From contig NZ_JAMXMX010000008.1 in NCBI RefSeq assembly GCF_024055725.1, positions 186,001-250,000 on the forward strand: a stretch of 64,000 nucleotides of DNA, read 5' to 3'. Below, piece after piece: positions 15,953 through 25,517 of the stretch (positions within the stretch are counted from its first letter, which is position 1; every line of letters starts with the position of its first letter). Source of the stretch: Actinoallomurus spadix. Lineage in GTDB: Bacteria > Actinomycetota > Actinomycetes > Streptosporangiales > Streptosporangiaceae. Made by a program: the position numbers and the translations under genes. Under the pieces are notes generated by a model that was given only the letters and a program-made list of their open reading frames with translations, did not search any database and had not been told where the DNA came from.

Positions 15953-15957
15953 GGGAT

Positions 15958-16926
15958 CTAGAAGCCGGCGACCGGGTGGGGGGTGTAGGGCTTCTCGAGG
16001 CGGGCGATCTCGTCGCCGGTGAGCCGCAGCTCCAGCGCCGCCAGGGCGTCGTCGAGGTGGCGGTCCTTGCCCATGCCGACGATCGGCGCGCTCACGAACG
16101 GCTTGCTCAGCACCCAGGCGAGGGCCACCTGGGCGCGGGTCACGCCGCGGGCCTCGGCGATCGCGGTGACCGCCTCGACGATCTCCCGGTCGCCCTCCTG
16201 GTAGAGGGTCTTACCGAACTCGTCCGTGGCGGCGCGGTGCGTCGTCTCGTCCCAGGCGCGGGCGAGGCGGCCGCGGGCCAGCGGGCTCCACGGGATGACG
16301 CCGACGCCCTGGTCCGCGCAGAACGGCATCATCTCGCGCTCCTCCTCGCGGTAGAGGAGGTTGTAGTGGTTCTGCATCGTCACGAAGCGTGTCCACCCAT
16401 TCCGCTCGGCGGTGAACTGCGCCTTGGCGAACTGCCACGCCCACATGGACGAGGCACCGATGTAGCGGGCCTTGCCGGCCTTCACCACGTCGTGCAGCGC
16501 CTCCATGGTCTCCTCGATCGGCGTCGAGGGGTCCCAGCGGTGGATCTGGTAGAGGTCGACGTAGTCGGTGCCGAGGCGGCGCAGGCTGTTGTCGATCTCC
16601 GTCATGATGGCCTTACGGGACAGGCCGCCGCCGTTCGGGCCCGGCCGCATCCGCCCGTGCACCTTGGTCGCCAGCACGATCTCGTCCCGCCGGGCGTACT
16701 CCGCCAGGGCCCGGCCGACGATCTCCTCACTCGTGCCGTCGGAGTAGACGTTGGCGGTGTCGAAGAAGTTGATCCCCGCCTCGACGGCACGGCGGATCAC
16801 CGGGCGGCTCTGCTCCTCGTCCAGGGTCCACTCGTGGTTCCCCCGGTCGGGCACGCCGAAGCTCATGCACCCCACGCAGATCCGGGACACGTCCAAACCG
16901 GTCGTGCCGAGCTTCACGTACTCCAT
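15958..16926 (-). CDS. Aldo/keto reductase
   Basis: NADP-dependent TIM-barrel oxidoreductase of 322 aa. The start MEYVKLGTTGLDVSRICVG is the family N-terminus. Catalytic residues appear in FFDTANVYSDGTSEE (Asp, Tyr), in ATKVHG (Lys) and in YQIHRWDPSTP (His). The C-terminal cofactor region includes WSPLARGRL and PIVGMGKDRHLDDAL. It resembles the YajO/Gfo-like AKR12-type group that reduces aldehydes or sugars; the substrate is unknown. AGGAGA precedes ATG 16926. Monocistronic, bounded by strong hairpins. Confidence 0.93.
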   Translation of the reverse strand: MEYVKLGTTGLDVSRICVGCMSFGVPDRGNHEWTLDEEQSRPVIRRAVEAGINFFDTANVYSDGTSEEIVGRALAEYARRDEIVLATKVHGRMRPGPNGGGLSRKAIMTEIDNSLRRLGTDYVDLYQIHRWDPSTPIEETMEALHDVVKAGKARYIGASSMWAWQFAKAQFTAERNGWTRFVTMQNHYNLLYREEEREMMPFCADQGVGVIPWSPLARGRLARAWDETTHRAATDEFGKTLYQEGDREIVEAVTAIAEARGVTRAQVALAWVLSKPFVSAPIVGMGKDRHLDDALAALELRLTGDEIARLEKPYTPHPVAGF

Positions 16927-16979
16927 TCGGTCCCATCTCCTCTGATAGCTGCGATGCCGAACGCCCAACAGAATGCCGA

Positions 16980-17008
16980 AGGCCCCGCGCTCTCGGAACG
17001 CGGGGCCT
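16980..17008. terminator. Terminator of clpC
   Basis: AGGCCCCGCG (16980-16989) and CGCGGGGCCT (16999-17008), a perfect 10-bp stem with a nine-base loop, 19 bases beyond the clpC stop. Confidence 0.8.
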
Positions 17009-17026
17009 CGGGACGATCGGGCGGGA

Positions 17027-19534
17027 CTACGGGCGGTTGACCGACTCGGCCGCGGGCGGCGGGGAGTCGGGCACCGAACCCGGCTTGGGCTCACCGGTGA
17101 AGGTGAACTTGGCGGTCTCGCCGGTGCCCTCGACGCCGACGATCACGATCTCGCCGGCACGGAGCTCGTTGTACAGGATCTTCTCGGACAGGTTGTCCTC
17201 GATCTCCCGCTGGATCGTGCGGCGCAGCGGACGCGCGCCGAGCACCGGGTCGTAGCCGCGCTCGGCCAGCAGGTCCTTGGCCTCCTGGCGAAGCTCGATG
17301 CCCATGTCGCGGTCCTTCAGCCGCTCGTCCACCTTGGCGATCATGAGGTCGACGATCTCGATGATCTCCACCGGGGTGAGCTGGTGGAAGACGACGATGT
17401 CGTCGACACGGTTGAGGAACTCCGGCCGGAAGTGCTGCTTGAGCTCCTCCTGGACCTTCGCCTTCATCCGGTCGTACGACCCCTGCTGGTCGTTCTCCCG
17501 GGCGAAGCCGACGGAGACGCCCTTGGAGATGTCCCGGGTGCCGAGGTTCGTCGTCATGATCACGACGGTGTTCTTGAAGTCCACGACCCGGCCCTGGGCG
17601 TCGGTCAGGCGACCGTCCTCCAGGATCTGCAGCAGCGAGTTGAAGATGTCCGGGTGGGCCTTCTCGATCTCGTCGAACAGGACCACGGAGAACGGCTTGC
17701 GGCGGACCTTCTCGGTCAGCTGGCCGCCCTCTTCGTACCCGACGTAGCCGGGCGGGGAGCCGAACAGCCGCGAGACCGTGTGCTTCTCCATGAACTCGGA
17801 CATGTCCAGCTGGATCAGCGCGTCCTCGTCGCCGAACAGGAACTCGGCGAGCGTCTTGGACAGCTCGGTCTTACCGACACCGGACGGGCCGGCGAAGATG
17901 AACGAACCACCGGGACGCTTCGGGTCCTTCAGGCCCGCGCGGGTGCGGCGGATCGACTGGGACAGCGCCTTGATGGCGTCGTTCTGGCCGATGACCCGCT
18001 TGTGGAGCTCGTCCTCCATGCGGAGCAGCCGCGCGGACTCCTCCTCGGTGAGCTTGAAGACCGGGATGCCGGTGGCCGTCGCGAGGACCTCGGCGATGAG
18101 CTCCTCGGTGACCTCGGCGACGACGTCCATGTCGCCGGCCTTCCATTCCTTCTCCCGCTGCGCCTTGGCCTGGAGAAGCTGCTTCTCCTTGTCGCGCAGC
18201 GCGGCGGCCTTCTCGAAGTCCTGCGCGTCGATCGCGGACTCCTTGTCCCGGCGCACGTCGGCGATCTTCTCGTCGTACTCGCGCAGGTCCGGCGGCGCGG
18301 TCATGCGGCGGATGCGCATCCGCGAGCCGGCCTCGTCGATGAGGTCGATCGCCTTGTCCGGCAGGAACCGGTCGCTGATGTAGCGGTCGGCGAGCTGGGC
18401 GGCGGCCACCAGTGCGGCGTCGGTGATCGACACGCGGTGGTGTGCCTCGTAGCGGTCCCGCAGGCCCTTGAGGATCTCGATCGTGTGGCTGAGCGACGGC
18501 TCGGCCACCTGGATCGGCTGGAAGCGCCGCTCCAGCGCGGCGTCCTTCTCGAGGTACTTGCGGTACTCGTCCAGCGTCGTCGCGCCGATGGTCTGCAGCT
18601 CGCCGCGGGCCAGCATCGGCTTGAGGATGCTGGCGGCGTCGATCGCGCCCTCGGCGGCGCCCGCGCCGACGAGCGTGTGCAGCTCGTCGATGAACAGGAT
18701 GATGTCGCCGCGCGTGCGGATCTCCTTGAGGACCTTCTTCAGGCGCTCTTCGAAGTCACCGCGGTAGCGGGAACCGGCGACCAGCGCGCCGAGGTCCAGC
18801 GTGTAGAGCTGCTTGTCCTTGAGCGTCTCGGGGACCTCGCCCTTGACGATCTTCTGGGACAGGCCCTCCACGACGGCGGTCTTGCCGACGCCGGGCTCCC
18901 CGATCAGCACCGGGTTGTTCTTGGTACGGCGGGACAGCACCTGCATGACCCGCTCGATCTCTTTCTCTCGCCCGATGACGGGGTCGAGCTTGCCCTCGCG
19001 CGCGGCCTGGGTCAGGTTGCGGCCGAACTGGTCCAGCACGAGCGAGGTCGAAGGCGCAGCCTCCGACGGGCCGCCGGACGACGCCGGCTCCTTGCCCTGG
19101 TAGCCGTGCAGCAGCTGGATCACCTGCTGGCGGACGCGGTTCAGGTCGGCCCCGAGCTTCACCAGGACCTGGGCCGCCACACCCTCACCCTCGCGGATCA
19201 GGCCCAGCAGGATGTGCTCGGTCCCGATGTAGTTGTGGCCGAGCTGCAGCGCCTCTCGCAGCGACAGCTCAAGGACCTTCTTCGCCCGCGGAGTGAACGG
19301 GATGTGTCCCGAAGGTGCCTGCTGCCCCTGGCCGATTATCTCTTCGACCTGCTGGCGGACGGCCTCGAGGCTGATGCCCAGGCTCTCCAGAGCCTTGGCG
19401 GCAACACCCTCGCCCTCGTGGATGAGGCCCAAGAGGATGTGCTCGGTGCCGATGTAGTTGTGGTTGAGCATCCTGGCCTCTTCCTGAGCCAGGACGACAA
19501 CCCGCCGCGCGCGGTCCGTAAACCTCTCGAACAT
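17027..19534 (-). CDS. clpC: Clp protease ATP-binding subunit ClpC
   Basis: HSP100 unfoldase of 835 aa that feeds substrates to ClpP. Two Clp-N repeats (each with [14 protein letters not shown]) span about 1-145. The first AAA+ module has Walker A GEPGVGKT, then a UVR/M-domain around [15 protein letters not shown]. The second AAA+ module has [20 protein letters not shown] and [13 protein letters not shown]. The ClpP loop LIVGF-type region near [11 protein letters not shown] is present. ATG 19534 ([10 protein letters not shown]) is the invariant family start; an ATG five codons upstream is less likely. Essential in related actinobacteria. No mcsA, mcsB or ctsR sits next to it, as usual in this phylum. 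Confidence 0.97.
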   Translation of the reverse strand: MFERFTDRARRVVVLAQEEARMLNHNYIGTEHILLGLIHEGEGVAAKALESLGISLEAVRQQVEEIIGQGQQAPSGHIPFTPRAKKVLELSLREALQLGHNYIGTEHILLGLIREGEGVAAQVLVKLGADLNRVRQQVIQLLHGYQGKEPASSGGPSEAAPSTSLVLDQFGRNLTQAAREGKLDPVIGREKEIERVMQVLSRRTKNNPVLIGEPGVGKTAVVEGLSQKIVKGEVPETLKDKQLYTLDLGALVAGSRYRGDFEERLKKVLKEIRTRGDIILFIDELHTLVGAGAAEGAIDAASILKPMLARGELQTIGATTLDEYRKYLEKDAALERRFQPIQVAEPSLSHTIEILKGLRDRYEAHHRVSITDAALVAAAQLADRYISDRFLPDKAIDLIDEAGSRMRIRRMTAPPDLREYDEKIADVRRDKESAIDAQDFEKAAALRDKEKQLLQAKAQREKEWKAGDMDVVAEVTEELIAEVLATATGIPVFKLTEEESARLLRMEDELHKRVIGQNDAIKALSQSIRRTRAGLKDPKRPGGSFIFAGPSGVGKTELSKTLAEFLFGDEDALIQLDMSEFMEKHTVSRLFGSPPGYVGYEEGGQLTEKVRRKPFSVVLFDEIEKAHPDIFNSLLQILEDGRLTDAQGRVVDFKNTVVIMTTNLGTRDISKGVSVGFARENDQQGSYDRMKAKVQEELKQHFRPEFLNRVDDIVVFHQLTPVEIIEIVDLMIAKVDERLKDRDMGIELRQEAKDLLAERGYDPVLGARPLRRTIQREIEDNLSEKILYNELRAGEIVIVGVEGTGETAKFTFTGEPKPGSVPDSPPPAAESVNRP

Positions 19535-19776
19535 CTCGTCGCTCCTCACAGAGCGGTCGGGCAGTAGCCGGGATGTCCGACCCTGTCCTCCCGCATGCTA
19601 GCCCGCCCCGCGGTCCCTACCTCGGCGCCGTACCAGAGAAGATTCCCCGGGCTAGGGCTGTTCATCCTCATCCAACTACCGCGCGGGCCCGGGATGTTCC
19701 CCGTACGCCGCAAGCGAACGGCCCGCCGCCGACAAAACTCGGGCAACGGGCCGGTCTGACTTCTCTCTGCCGCGGG

Positions 19777-20097
19777 TCAGTGCGCGCGCTCGTACTCCTC
19801 GACGACGGTCGCCGGGATGCGCCCGCGCTCGTTGACCTTGATCCCACGCGCCTTCGCCCACGCACGGATGTCCGCGCTACGCTCGCGGCTCGAGGCGGCA
19901 CGACTGCGGCGGCGGCGTCCCACGCCGGCCCTCCGCGCGTGCTCCACGAACGGCGACAGAGAATCCCGCAGCTTCTTCGCGTTGTCGCTGCTGAGATCGA
20001 TCTCATAGGAGACACCGTCGATAGAGAACGGAACCGTCTCCTCCGCCTCGCCACCATCGAGGTCGTCGATGAGGCGCTTAATGATCTGCTCTGCCAT
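19777..20097 (-). CDS. lsr2: Nucleoid-associated protein Lsr2
   Basis: Lsr2 (106 aa) bridges AT-rich DNA and silences horizontally acquired genes, an H-NS analogue. The N-terminal dimerisation domain starts MAEQIIKRLIDDLDGG and has VSYEIDLSSDNAKKLRDSL. A basic linker (RRRRSRAASSRERSADI) leads to the C-terminal DNA-binding part AWAKARGIKVNERGRIP, whose RGR is the AT-hook-like minor-groove contact. ATG 20097 is the family start. It sits 242 bp upstream of clpC on the same strand, the same order as in mycobacteria (Rv3597c-Rv3596c). Confidence 0.97.
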   Translation of the reverse strand: MAEQIIKRLIDDLDGGEAEETVPFSIDGVSYEIDLSSDNAKKLRDSLSPFVEHARRAGVGRRRRSRAASSRERSADIRAWAKARGIKVNERGRIPATVVEEYERAH

Positions 20098-20244
20098 GGA
20101 GACTGACCTTTCACCGGAGCAAACTGCATTCGGTTGCCAAAGATATACCGCGACGGTGGCCGGTGACAATTCGAACCACAGATCAGAGTTTAGCACGCCC
20201 GTTACGCAGCGTTATCCCCGGCAATCGCTCTGGATCCCCCCGGG

Positions 20245-20388
20245 TTACTCGCCGCTCCGGCGCTTCTCGGGGGTGCGTTCGCGCCGTCGCTTACCGCCCA
20301 TCTCTCGCCGCACCACCCAGAACACGCCTGCCAAGAACGCGGCGGCCACCGTGAGAGGCGGCGCGAGGGCAGCCAGGTCCTTCCACAT
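20245..20388 (-). CDS. Small single-span membrane protein
   Basis: A 47-residue protein: MWKDLAALAPPLTVAAAFLA opens a single hydrophobic helix (about 8-28), followed by a strongly basic tail KRRRERTPEKRRSGE. The charge pattern implies a cytoplasmic C-terminus. It precedes lsr2 by 147 bp on the same strand. The ribosome site is weak, so the start and even the gene are tentative. No family recognised. Confidence 0.5.
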   Translation of the reverse strand: MWKDLAALAPPLTVAAAFLAGVFWVVRREMGGKRRRERTPEKRRSGE

Positions 20389-20916
20389 CCAACCCACGCC
20401 TTCCGTTCGGTCGGGTTTAACGGACGCCTGCCCCGAACGCCGTGCTCTTGGGCCTGCATCCTCACCGTGAAATTGTCTCCCAGAGCCGAGGCGGGAGGCG
20501 CACCGCCCCCTTTCGGGTCCGGCGCCCACGGCCATGCGGGGCCGCACGGGAGGGCCGGGATTGGGCGAGGCCGGCCGCGGGCCCACTGATCAACGTACGA
20601 GGCCGCCATGGGCGTTCCCGCAGCGAGCGGGGTCGGAGGCGGGCCGGTGACGGCGGTCGCGGCCATGCCCACTAAACGGGCGTCTCTCCGATTTGGCGAC
20701 ACCTCCGGCATCGCGAATAAGAGTCTCGAAGCCGCCCTTAACCCCAGCCCCGCTTGGGAATGCGCCCGGCGACCATGCCCTAGGGTCCCGGATCCCCTGT
20801 GGGGCAAGGGGTTCCGGGGAATCCGGCCGCCCCGGCGATCGGGCGATCATAAGTCCCGGGACATGGCAGGATCCATTGGGGTGGGTCGGACGATCGAGAG
20901 ACGGCGGCGACGACGG
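20389..20916. other. 528-bp stretch upstream of the EndoQ-helicase gene
   Basis: No convincing gene. In-frame codons continue upstream of the EndoQ start to 20608 but their translation (Ala/Gly/Arg-rich) does not resemble any EndoQ N-terminus. The stretch contains a strong hairpin at 20788-20817 and a run of ordinary intergenic sequence. Confidence 0.6.
20788..20817. promoter_or_regulatory. Strong hairpin in the leader of the EndoQ-helicase gene
   Basis: CCGGATCCCCT (20788-20798) pairs with AGGGGTTCCGG (20807-20817) with one mismatch and an eight-base loop. It lies 100 bp upstream of ATG 20917. It could be an attenuator, an RNA stability element or a terminator of upstream transcription. Confidence 0.4.
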
Positions 20917-23900
20917 ATGTTCTACGCGGACCTTCATATCCATTCGAAGTACTCCCGCGCCTGCAGCAAGGACTGTGACCTTGAACACTTGGCCTGGTGG
21001 GCCGGGCGCAAAGGCGTATCGGTCGTGGGGACGGGGGATTTCACGCATCCGGCGTGGATGGAGGAGCTGCGGCAGAACCTGGTTCCCGCCGAACCCGGCC
21101 TGTTCCGGCTGCGGCCCGACCTGGAGCGCAGGGTGGCCCGTACACTACCGCCCGCGTGCCGGGCGCCGGTGCGCTTTCTGCTCTCGGTGGAGATCTCAAC
21201 CATCTACAAAAAGGGTGAACGCACACGGAAGGTGCATCACCTTCTTTATGCCCCCTCGTTCGAGGCCGCCGAGCGCATCACCGCCGCCCTGTCCCGCATC
21301 GGGAACCTGACCTCGGACGGGCGGCCCATCCTCGGCCTCGACTCCCGGCACCTCCTGGAGATCACGCTGCAGAGCGACCCCGGGTCGTACCTCATCCCGG
21401 CGCACGTGTGGACCCCGTGGTTCTCCGTCCTGGGATCGAAATCCGGCTTCGACGCCGTCGCGGACTGCTACGACGACCTCGCCGACCACATCTTCGCCGT
21501 CGAGACCGGCCTGTCCTCCGACCCCCTGATGAACTGGCGGGTCGGCTCGCTCGACCGGTACCGCCTCGTCAGCAACTCCGACGCGCACTCCCCGCCCGCG
21601 CTCGCCCGTGAGGCGTCGGCCTTCACGACGGAGATGGACTACTACGCGCTGCGCGCCGCGCTGGAGACCGGCGAGGGCTACGCCGGCAGCGTCGAGTTCT
21701 TCCCCGAAGAGGGCAAGTACCACCTCGACGGGCACCGCAAGTGCGGCGTACGCCTGGAACCCGAGGAGACCAAGGCGCAGGACGGCCGCTGCCCGTCCTG
21801 CGGCCGCCCGCTCACCGTCGGCGTGCTGTACCGCGTCGACGAGCTCGCCGACCACCCCGAGGGACGCCGCCCCGACGGCGCGGCGGACTTCCGCAACCTC
21901 ATCCCCCTCCCGGAGATCGTCAGCGAGATCCGCGGTGTCGGGCCGCGCTCCAAGTCCGTCCTGGGCCACATCGCCGAACTCGTGGCGGCCCTCGGGCCGG
22001 AGCTGGCGATCCTCGACGAGGTGCCGCTCGACGACGTACACCGGGCGGGCGGCGAGCTCCTGGCCGAGGCGATCGCCCGGCTGCGGCGGGGCGAGGTGAT
22101 CCGCGACGCCGGATTCGACGGCGAGTACGGCGTCATCCGTCTCTTCCACGAGGGCGAGCTCCGCCGGGACGGCAAACGCGCCGTCGGCCTCCTGGGCGCG
22201 CCCGACGACGCGGGGCTGTTCGACCTGCCCGAGCCGTCCGCCGCCTCCGCCACGTCGACCGGGCCCGCCACGGTCGTACGGGACACGGCGCCCGCGGTCC
22301 GCGAACCCGGCCTGTTCGACGTTCCGGGCGCCGAGGACCGCCCCTCGCCCCTGGAGAGCGCCGCCGCCGCGGCCTCAGAGGCCCACGAACCCGTCCAAGA
22401 GGCCGTCCCCGATGAAACACCGATCGAGGGCCAGCAGGACATCCTGGAAGCCGTCGAGGCCGCCGAGAACTCGATCCCGGCGGAGGAGGACGGCGCATCC
22501 CTCCCAGAGGAGGGCGATACGCCGATCCGGGAGGCGGGCGGCACCTTCATCGCGGATGAGGGCGACCCGTCGATCCTGGACGGGCTGGACCCGGACCAGC
22601 GGGCCGCGGCCGCTCATCCCGGCGGGCCGCTCCTGATCATCGCCGGCCCCGGCACCGGCAAGACCCGGACGCTGACGCACCGCATCGCCCACCTCGTCGG
22701 CGAGCGCGGCGTCCCGCCCGAGCGGTGCCTGGCGATCACGTTCACCCGCCGCGCGGCCGAGGAGATGCGCGAGCGCCTCGACGCGCTCCTGCCCGGCCGC
22801 GCCCACCGGCTCACCGTGACGACCTTCCACGGCCTGGGCGCGCTGATCCTGCGCGAGCAGCACGCCCGCGCCGGACTGCCCGACGGCTTCCGGATCGCGG
22901 ACGAGACCGACCGGCTCGACGTCGCCCGGGAGATGACCGGCTCGGACAAGGAGGCGCGGCGGCTGCTGGCCGAGTTCGACCGGCCGGAGGGCGACGGCGG
23001 GCGGGACGGGTCCGAGGCCCGCAGCTCGTTCGAGAAGCGCCTGCGCGAGCGCGGCCTGGCCGACTTCACCGACCTGCTCCGCCTTCCCGTACGCCTCCTG
23101 GGCGAGGACCCCGGGCTTGCCGGGGCCTACCGCGACCGCTGGCCGTGGATCAGCGTCGACGAGTACCAGGACGTCGACGAGACGCAGTACGCCCTCCTGC
23201 GGCTGCTGACCGGATCGGGTCCCGTGGACGGCGGGCCGGCCGGGCGCGGCCCTGCGGACGGCGGGCCGGCCGGGCCGGGCTTCGGGGACGGCGGGCTGAC
23301 CGCGATCGGCGACCCGGACCAGGCCATCTACTCCTTCCGTGGCGCGGACGTCGGATTCTTCCTGCGCTTCCAGGAGGACTTCGCGGACGCGACGACGGTC
23401 CAGCTGACCCGCAACTACCGGTCGGCGCCCGCGATCGTCGACGGAGCCGTACGCGCGATCGCCGCCACCAGCCTCGTGCCCGACCGGACGCTCGTCCCGC
23501 AGCGCTCCGGCGACCGGCTCATCCAGGTGCACGAGACGGCCGACGCGCAGGCGGAGGCCGATCACGTCGTCGGCACGATCGACCGGCTGCTCGGCGGGGC
23601 GTCGTTCCACTCGATGGACTCCGGGCGCTCCGACGGCCACCACGCCGACCACCTGGACTTCTCCGACATCGCCGTGCTGTACCGGACCGACGCGCAGTCC
23701 GAACCCGTCATGGAGGCCCTCACGCGGGCCGGCATGCCGTACCAGAAACGCTCGCACGACCGGCTGCTGGGGCGGCCCGGCGTCCGGGAGCTCGCCCACG
23801 AGCTGCGACACCACGGCGGGCCCCTGCGCGACCGGCTCCGCGCCGCGGCGGGCGTGCTCGCCGAGGTGCACGACGAGTCGGTGCTGCGGTCGGCGGCCGA

Positions 23901-24291
23901 GCTGATGACGCCGCTCGCCAGCCGCCACGGCGACGACCTGGAAGGGTTCCTGGGCGAGCTGGCCCTGGGGGCCGAGGTCGACGCGTACGACCCGCGCGCG
24001 GACCGGATCGCGCTGCTGACGCTGCACGCGGCGAAGGGGCTGGAGTTCCCGGTCGTGTTCGTCATCGGCTGCGAGGACGGGCTGCTGCCGCTGCGGCTGC
24101 CGGACAGCGACGAGGCGGAGGAGCGCCGGCTGTTCTTCGTCGGCATGACGCGGGCGCAGACACACCTGTACCTGTCGTCCACGCGCCGCCGGGAGCCCTC
24201 GCCGTTCCTGCGCGCGCTCCCGGCCGAACTGGTGACCCGCCCGGAGGCGGCACGCCGACGGCCCCGGGATCGGCAGCTACGGCTGCTGTGA
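20917..24291 (+). CDS. Fusion of Endonuclease Q-like PHP nuclease and UvrD-type helicase
   Basis: A 1124-residue protein. Residues 1-430 match Endonuclease Q: PHP metal motifs DLHIHSKYS (H7, H9), GTGDFTHP (D41, H44), Glu92 and SNSDAHSP (D222, H224), then the EndoQ zinc domain (C276, C292, C295) and LYRVDELADHPEG. EndoQ nicks DNA 5' of deaminated bases (inosine, uracil, xanthine) and abasic sites. After an acidic linker (about 431-555), residues 556-1124 are an SF1A helicase: Walker A GPGTGKT 577-583, TFTRRAAEEM, VDEYQD near 747, GDPDQAIYSFRGAD near 798 and FFVGMTRAQTHLYLS. The union suggests nick-and-unwind repair in one chain. ATG 20917 is chosen by homology; its ribosome site is weak and an ATG 18 codons upstream is possible. 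Confidence 0.9.
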   Translation: MFYADLHIHSKYSRACSKDCDLEHLAWWAGRKGVSVVGTGDFTHPAWMEELRQNLVPAEPGLFRLRPDLERRVARTLPPACRAPVRFLLSVEISTIYKKGERTRKVHHLLYAPSFEAAERITAALSRIGNLTSDGRPILGLDSRHLLEITLQSDPGSYLIPAHVWTPWFSVLGSKSGFDAVADCYDDLADHIFAVETGLSSDPLMNWRVGSLDRYRLVSNSDAHSPPALAREASAFTTEMDYYALRAALETGEGYAGSVEFFPEEGKYHLDGHRKCGVRLEPEETKAQDGRCPSCGRPLTVGVLYRVDELADHPEGRRPDGAADFRNLIPLPEIVSEIRGVGPRSKSVLGHIAELVAALGPELAILDEVPLDDVHRAGGELLAEAIARLRRGEVIRDAGFDGEYGVIRLFHEGELRRDGKRAVGLLGAPDDAGLFDLPEPSAASATSTGPATVVRDTAPAVREPGLFDVPGAEDRPSPLESAAAAASEAHEPVQEAVPDETPIEGQQDILEAVEAAENSIPAEEDGASLPEEGDTPIREAGGTFIADEGDPSILDGLDPDQRAAAAHPGGPLLIIAGPGTGKTRTLTHRIAHLVGERGVPPERCLAITFTRRAAEEMRERLDALLPGRAHRLTVTTFHGLGALILREQHARAGLPDGFRIADETDRLDVAREMTGSDKEARRLLAEFDRPEGDGGRDGSEARSSFEKRLRERGLADFTDLLRLPVRLLGEDPGLAGAYRDRWPWISVDEYQDVDETQYALLRLLTGSGPVDGGPAGRGPADGGPAGPGFGDGGLTAIGDPDQAIYSFRGADVGFFLRFQEDFADATTVQLTRNYRSAPAIVDGAVRAIAATSLVPDRTLVPQRSGDRLIQVHETADAQAEADHVVGTIDRLLGGASFHSMDSGRSDGHHADHLDFSDIAVLYRTDAQSEPVMEALTRAGMPYQKRSHDRLLGRPGVRELAHELRHHGGPLRDRLRAAAGVLAEVHDESVLRSAAELMTPLASRHGDDLEGFLGELALGAEVDAYDPRADRIALLTLHAAKGLEFPVVFVIGCEDGLLPLRLPDSDEAEERRLFFVGMTRAQTHLYLSSTRRREPSPFLRALPAELVTRPEAARRRPRDRQLRLL
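23224..23313 (+). repeat. 30-bp tandem repeat inside the helicase domain
   Basis: Units begin at 23224, 23254 and 23284 and encode VDGGPAGRGP, ADGGPAGPGF and GDGG then normal helicase sequence. The first two are nearly identical in DNA, adding about 20 Gly/Pro-rich residues between helicase motifs II and III. Confidence 0.8.
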
Positions 24292-24867
24292 CCCCGGCTC
24301 GTCCACGGGCTCGACCACGGGCTCGACCACCGGGCCGGCCACGCGGCCGGGCTCGCCGGGCTCCTCTTCTCGCGCGGAGCCCGGCGCGGGCGGCTCCTCC
24401 ACCGGGCCCGGCGCGGACGGCCGGACGTCGATGACGAGCGTGCCGGCCGCGCGGTCGTGCAGGGCCTGGCGGTACGAGCCCTCGAACATCAGGCCGTTCT
24501 CGGCCAGCCAGAAGATCGCGGCGAGGATGTTCAGGACCGGCACCGGGCGCGCGGCGGGCGGCAGCGCGTAGATCGCCGCCCGGACGAGCACCTGCGCCAC
24601 GGTCGGCCGCTCCCCCGTCGCCGAGATCACCCGCAGGCCGGTGAGGCGCTTGCCGACCGTGCATCCCCAGATCGCGACCTGCACCGCCTCGTACAGGAAG
24701 AACGCCACCGCGAAGGCGATGGGCGCGGCGACGTGCTGTGCCGTCTGGCGGGGGAACAGCTCGGTCGCGCCCGTGGCGACGGGCACGCCGACGATGAGGG
24801 TGTCGATGATCCGGGCGACCAGTCGCTGTGACGGCTCCGCGACGGCGCCGGCGCCCTCCTCGGTCAC
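24277..24867 (-). CDS. RDD family membrane protein
   Basis: Membrane protein of 196 aa with an RDD domain (about 10-150): RLVARIIDTLIVGV opens helix one with the Arg and Asp of the family, FFLYEAVQVAIWGCTVGKRLTGLRV holds the second helix and the conserved GKR, and a third helix follows near ILAAIFWLAENGLM. An acidic Pro/Glu/Val repeat tail (about 150-196) ends the chain. GTG 24867 overlaps the stop of the preceding RDD gene by four bases. Its 3' end overlaps the EndoQ-helicase gene, on the opposite strand, by 15 bp. RDD proteins are proposed ion/proton exchangers, but most are untested. Confidence 0.88.
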   Translation of the reverse strand: MTEEGAGAVAEPSQRLVARIIDTLIVGVPVATGATELFPRQTAQHVAAPIAFAVAFFLYEAVQVAIWGCTVGKRLTGLRVISATGERPTVAQVLVRAAIYALPPAARPVPVLNILAAIFWLAENGLMFEGSYRQALHDRAAGTLVIDVRPSAPGPVEEPPAPGSAREEEPGEPGRVAGPVVEPVVEPVDEPGSQQP

Positions 24868-25517
24868 TCGTCCGCGAACTCTCGGTCGTCGACCACCACG
24901 GTGGCCGCCAGCCGGTCGTGCAGGCTCTGGTGCAAGGGCCGGTCCCAGATCGCCCAGAGGTACGCCATCACGGTGCCCAGTCCGCAGCCGAAGAGATAGA
25001 CGATGTTGTTGACGGCCGCGCGGGCCGACGCGCGGGCGGGGGTCAGGGGCTCGCCCGTTTCGGTGAGCACGCGCAGTCGCAGCACGCGCTTGCCGAGCGT
25101 CTGGCCCCACAACGCGAGTTGCACCGCCTCGTACCCGAACGGCAGGACCCCCACGACGAGGATCCAGCCGACGATGGCCGTGCCGGACCAGATGCCGCCG
25201 CCGCTCTTGAAGTGGCTGCCCGGCTCGTTGAGCCCCACCGCCGCGATCATGAAGGGGAGGATGAGCGCGAACCCGGCGACCCCGAGCAGCCCCGCGTCGA
25301 TCAGCCGCGCGGCGGCCCGCCGCGCGATCGGGGCGAGCAGCAATTCCGCGGGCGGCTCCTGCTCGCCGTACGCGCCGCCGTCGCCGTACGCGCCGCCGTC
25401 GCCGTACCCGCCTTGATCGCCGTACGCGCCGCCGTCGCGGTATCCGCCGTGGTCGCCGTGGGCGCTCGGACCGCCGTACGCGCCCTGGTCGCCGTACACG
25501 GGGTAGGGCTCGCTCAT
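24864..25517 (-). CDS. RDD family membrane protein with Gly/Tyr-rich N-terminus
   Basis: Paralogue of the next gene, 217 aa. A low-complexity N-terminus (about 1-52) repeats GGAYGDGG/GGYGD-type units and is probably unstructured. The RDD domain (about 60-205) starts ARRAAARLIDAGLLGVAGF, has a periplasmic loop of about 20 residues, FGYEAVQLALWGQTLGKRVLRLRV, and a third helix NIVYLFGCGLGTVMAYLWAIW. Translationally coupled on both sides: its ATG overlaps the argA stop (ATGA) and its stop overlaps the next GTG. Duplication of a single RDD gene within the operon is likely. Confidence 0.88.
   Translation of the reverse strand: MSEPYPVYGDQGAYGGPSAHGDHGGYRDGGAYGDQGGYGDGGAYGDGGAYGEQEPPAELLLAPIARRAAARLIDAGLLGVAGFALILPFMIAAVGLNEPGSHFKSGGGIWSGTAIVGWILVVGVLPFGYEAVQLALWGQTLGKRVLRLRVLTETGEPLTPARASARAAVNNIVYLFGCGLGTVMAYLWAIWDRPLHQSLHDRLAATVVVDDREFADE

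Noticed and set aside
16973-19567. Open frame of 864 codons on the plus strand across clpC
   Set aside because: Antisense shadow of clpC; composition reflects codon bias of the real gene and no motif is seen.
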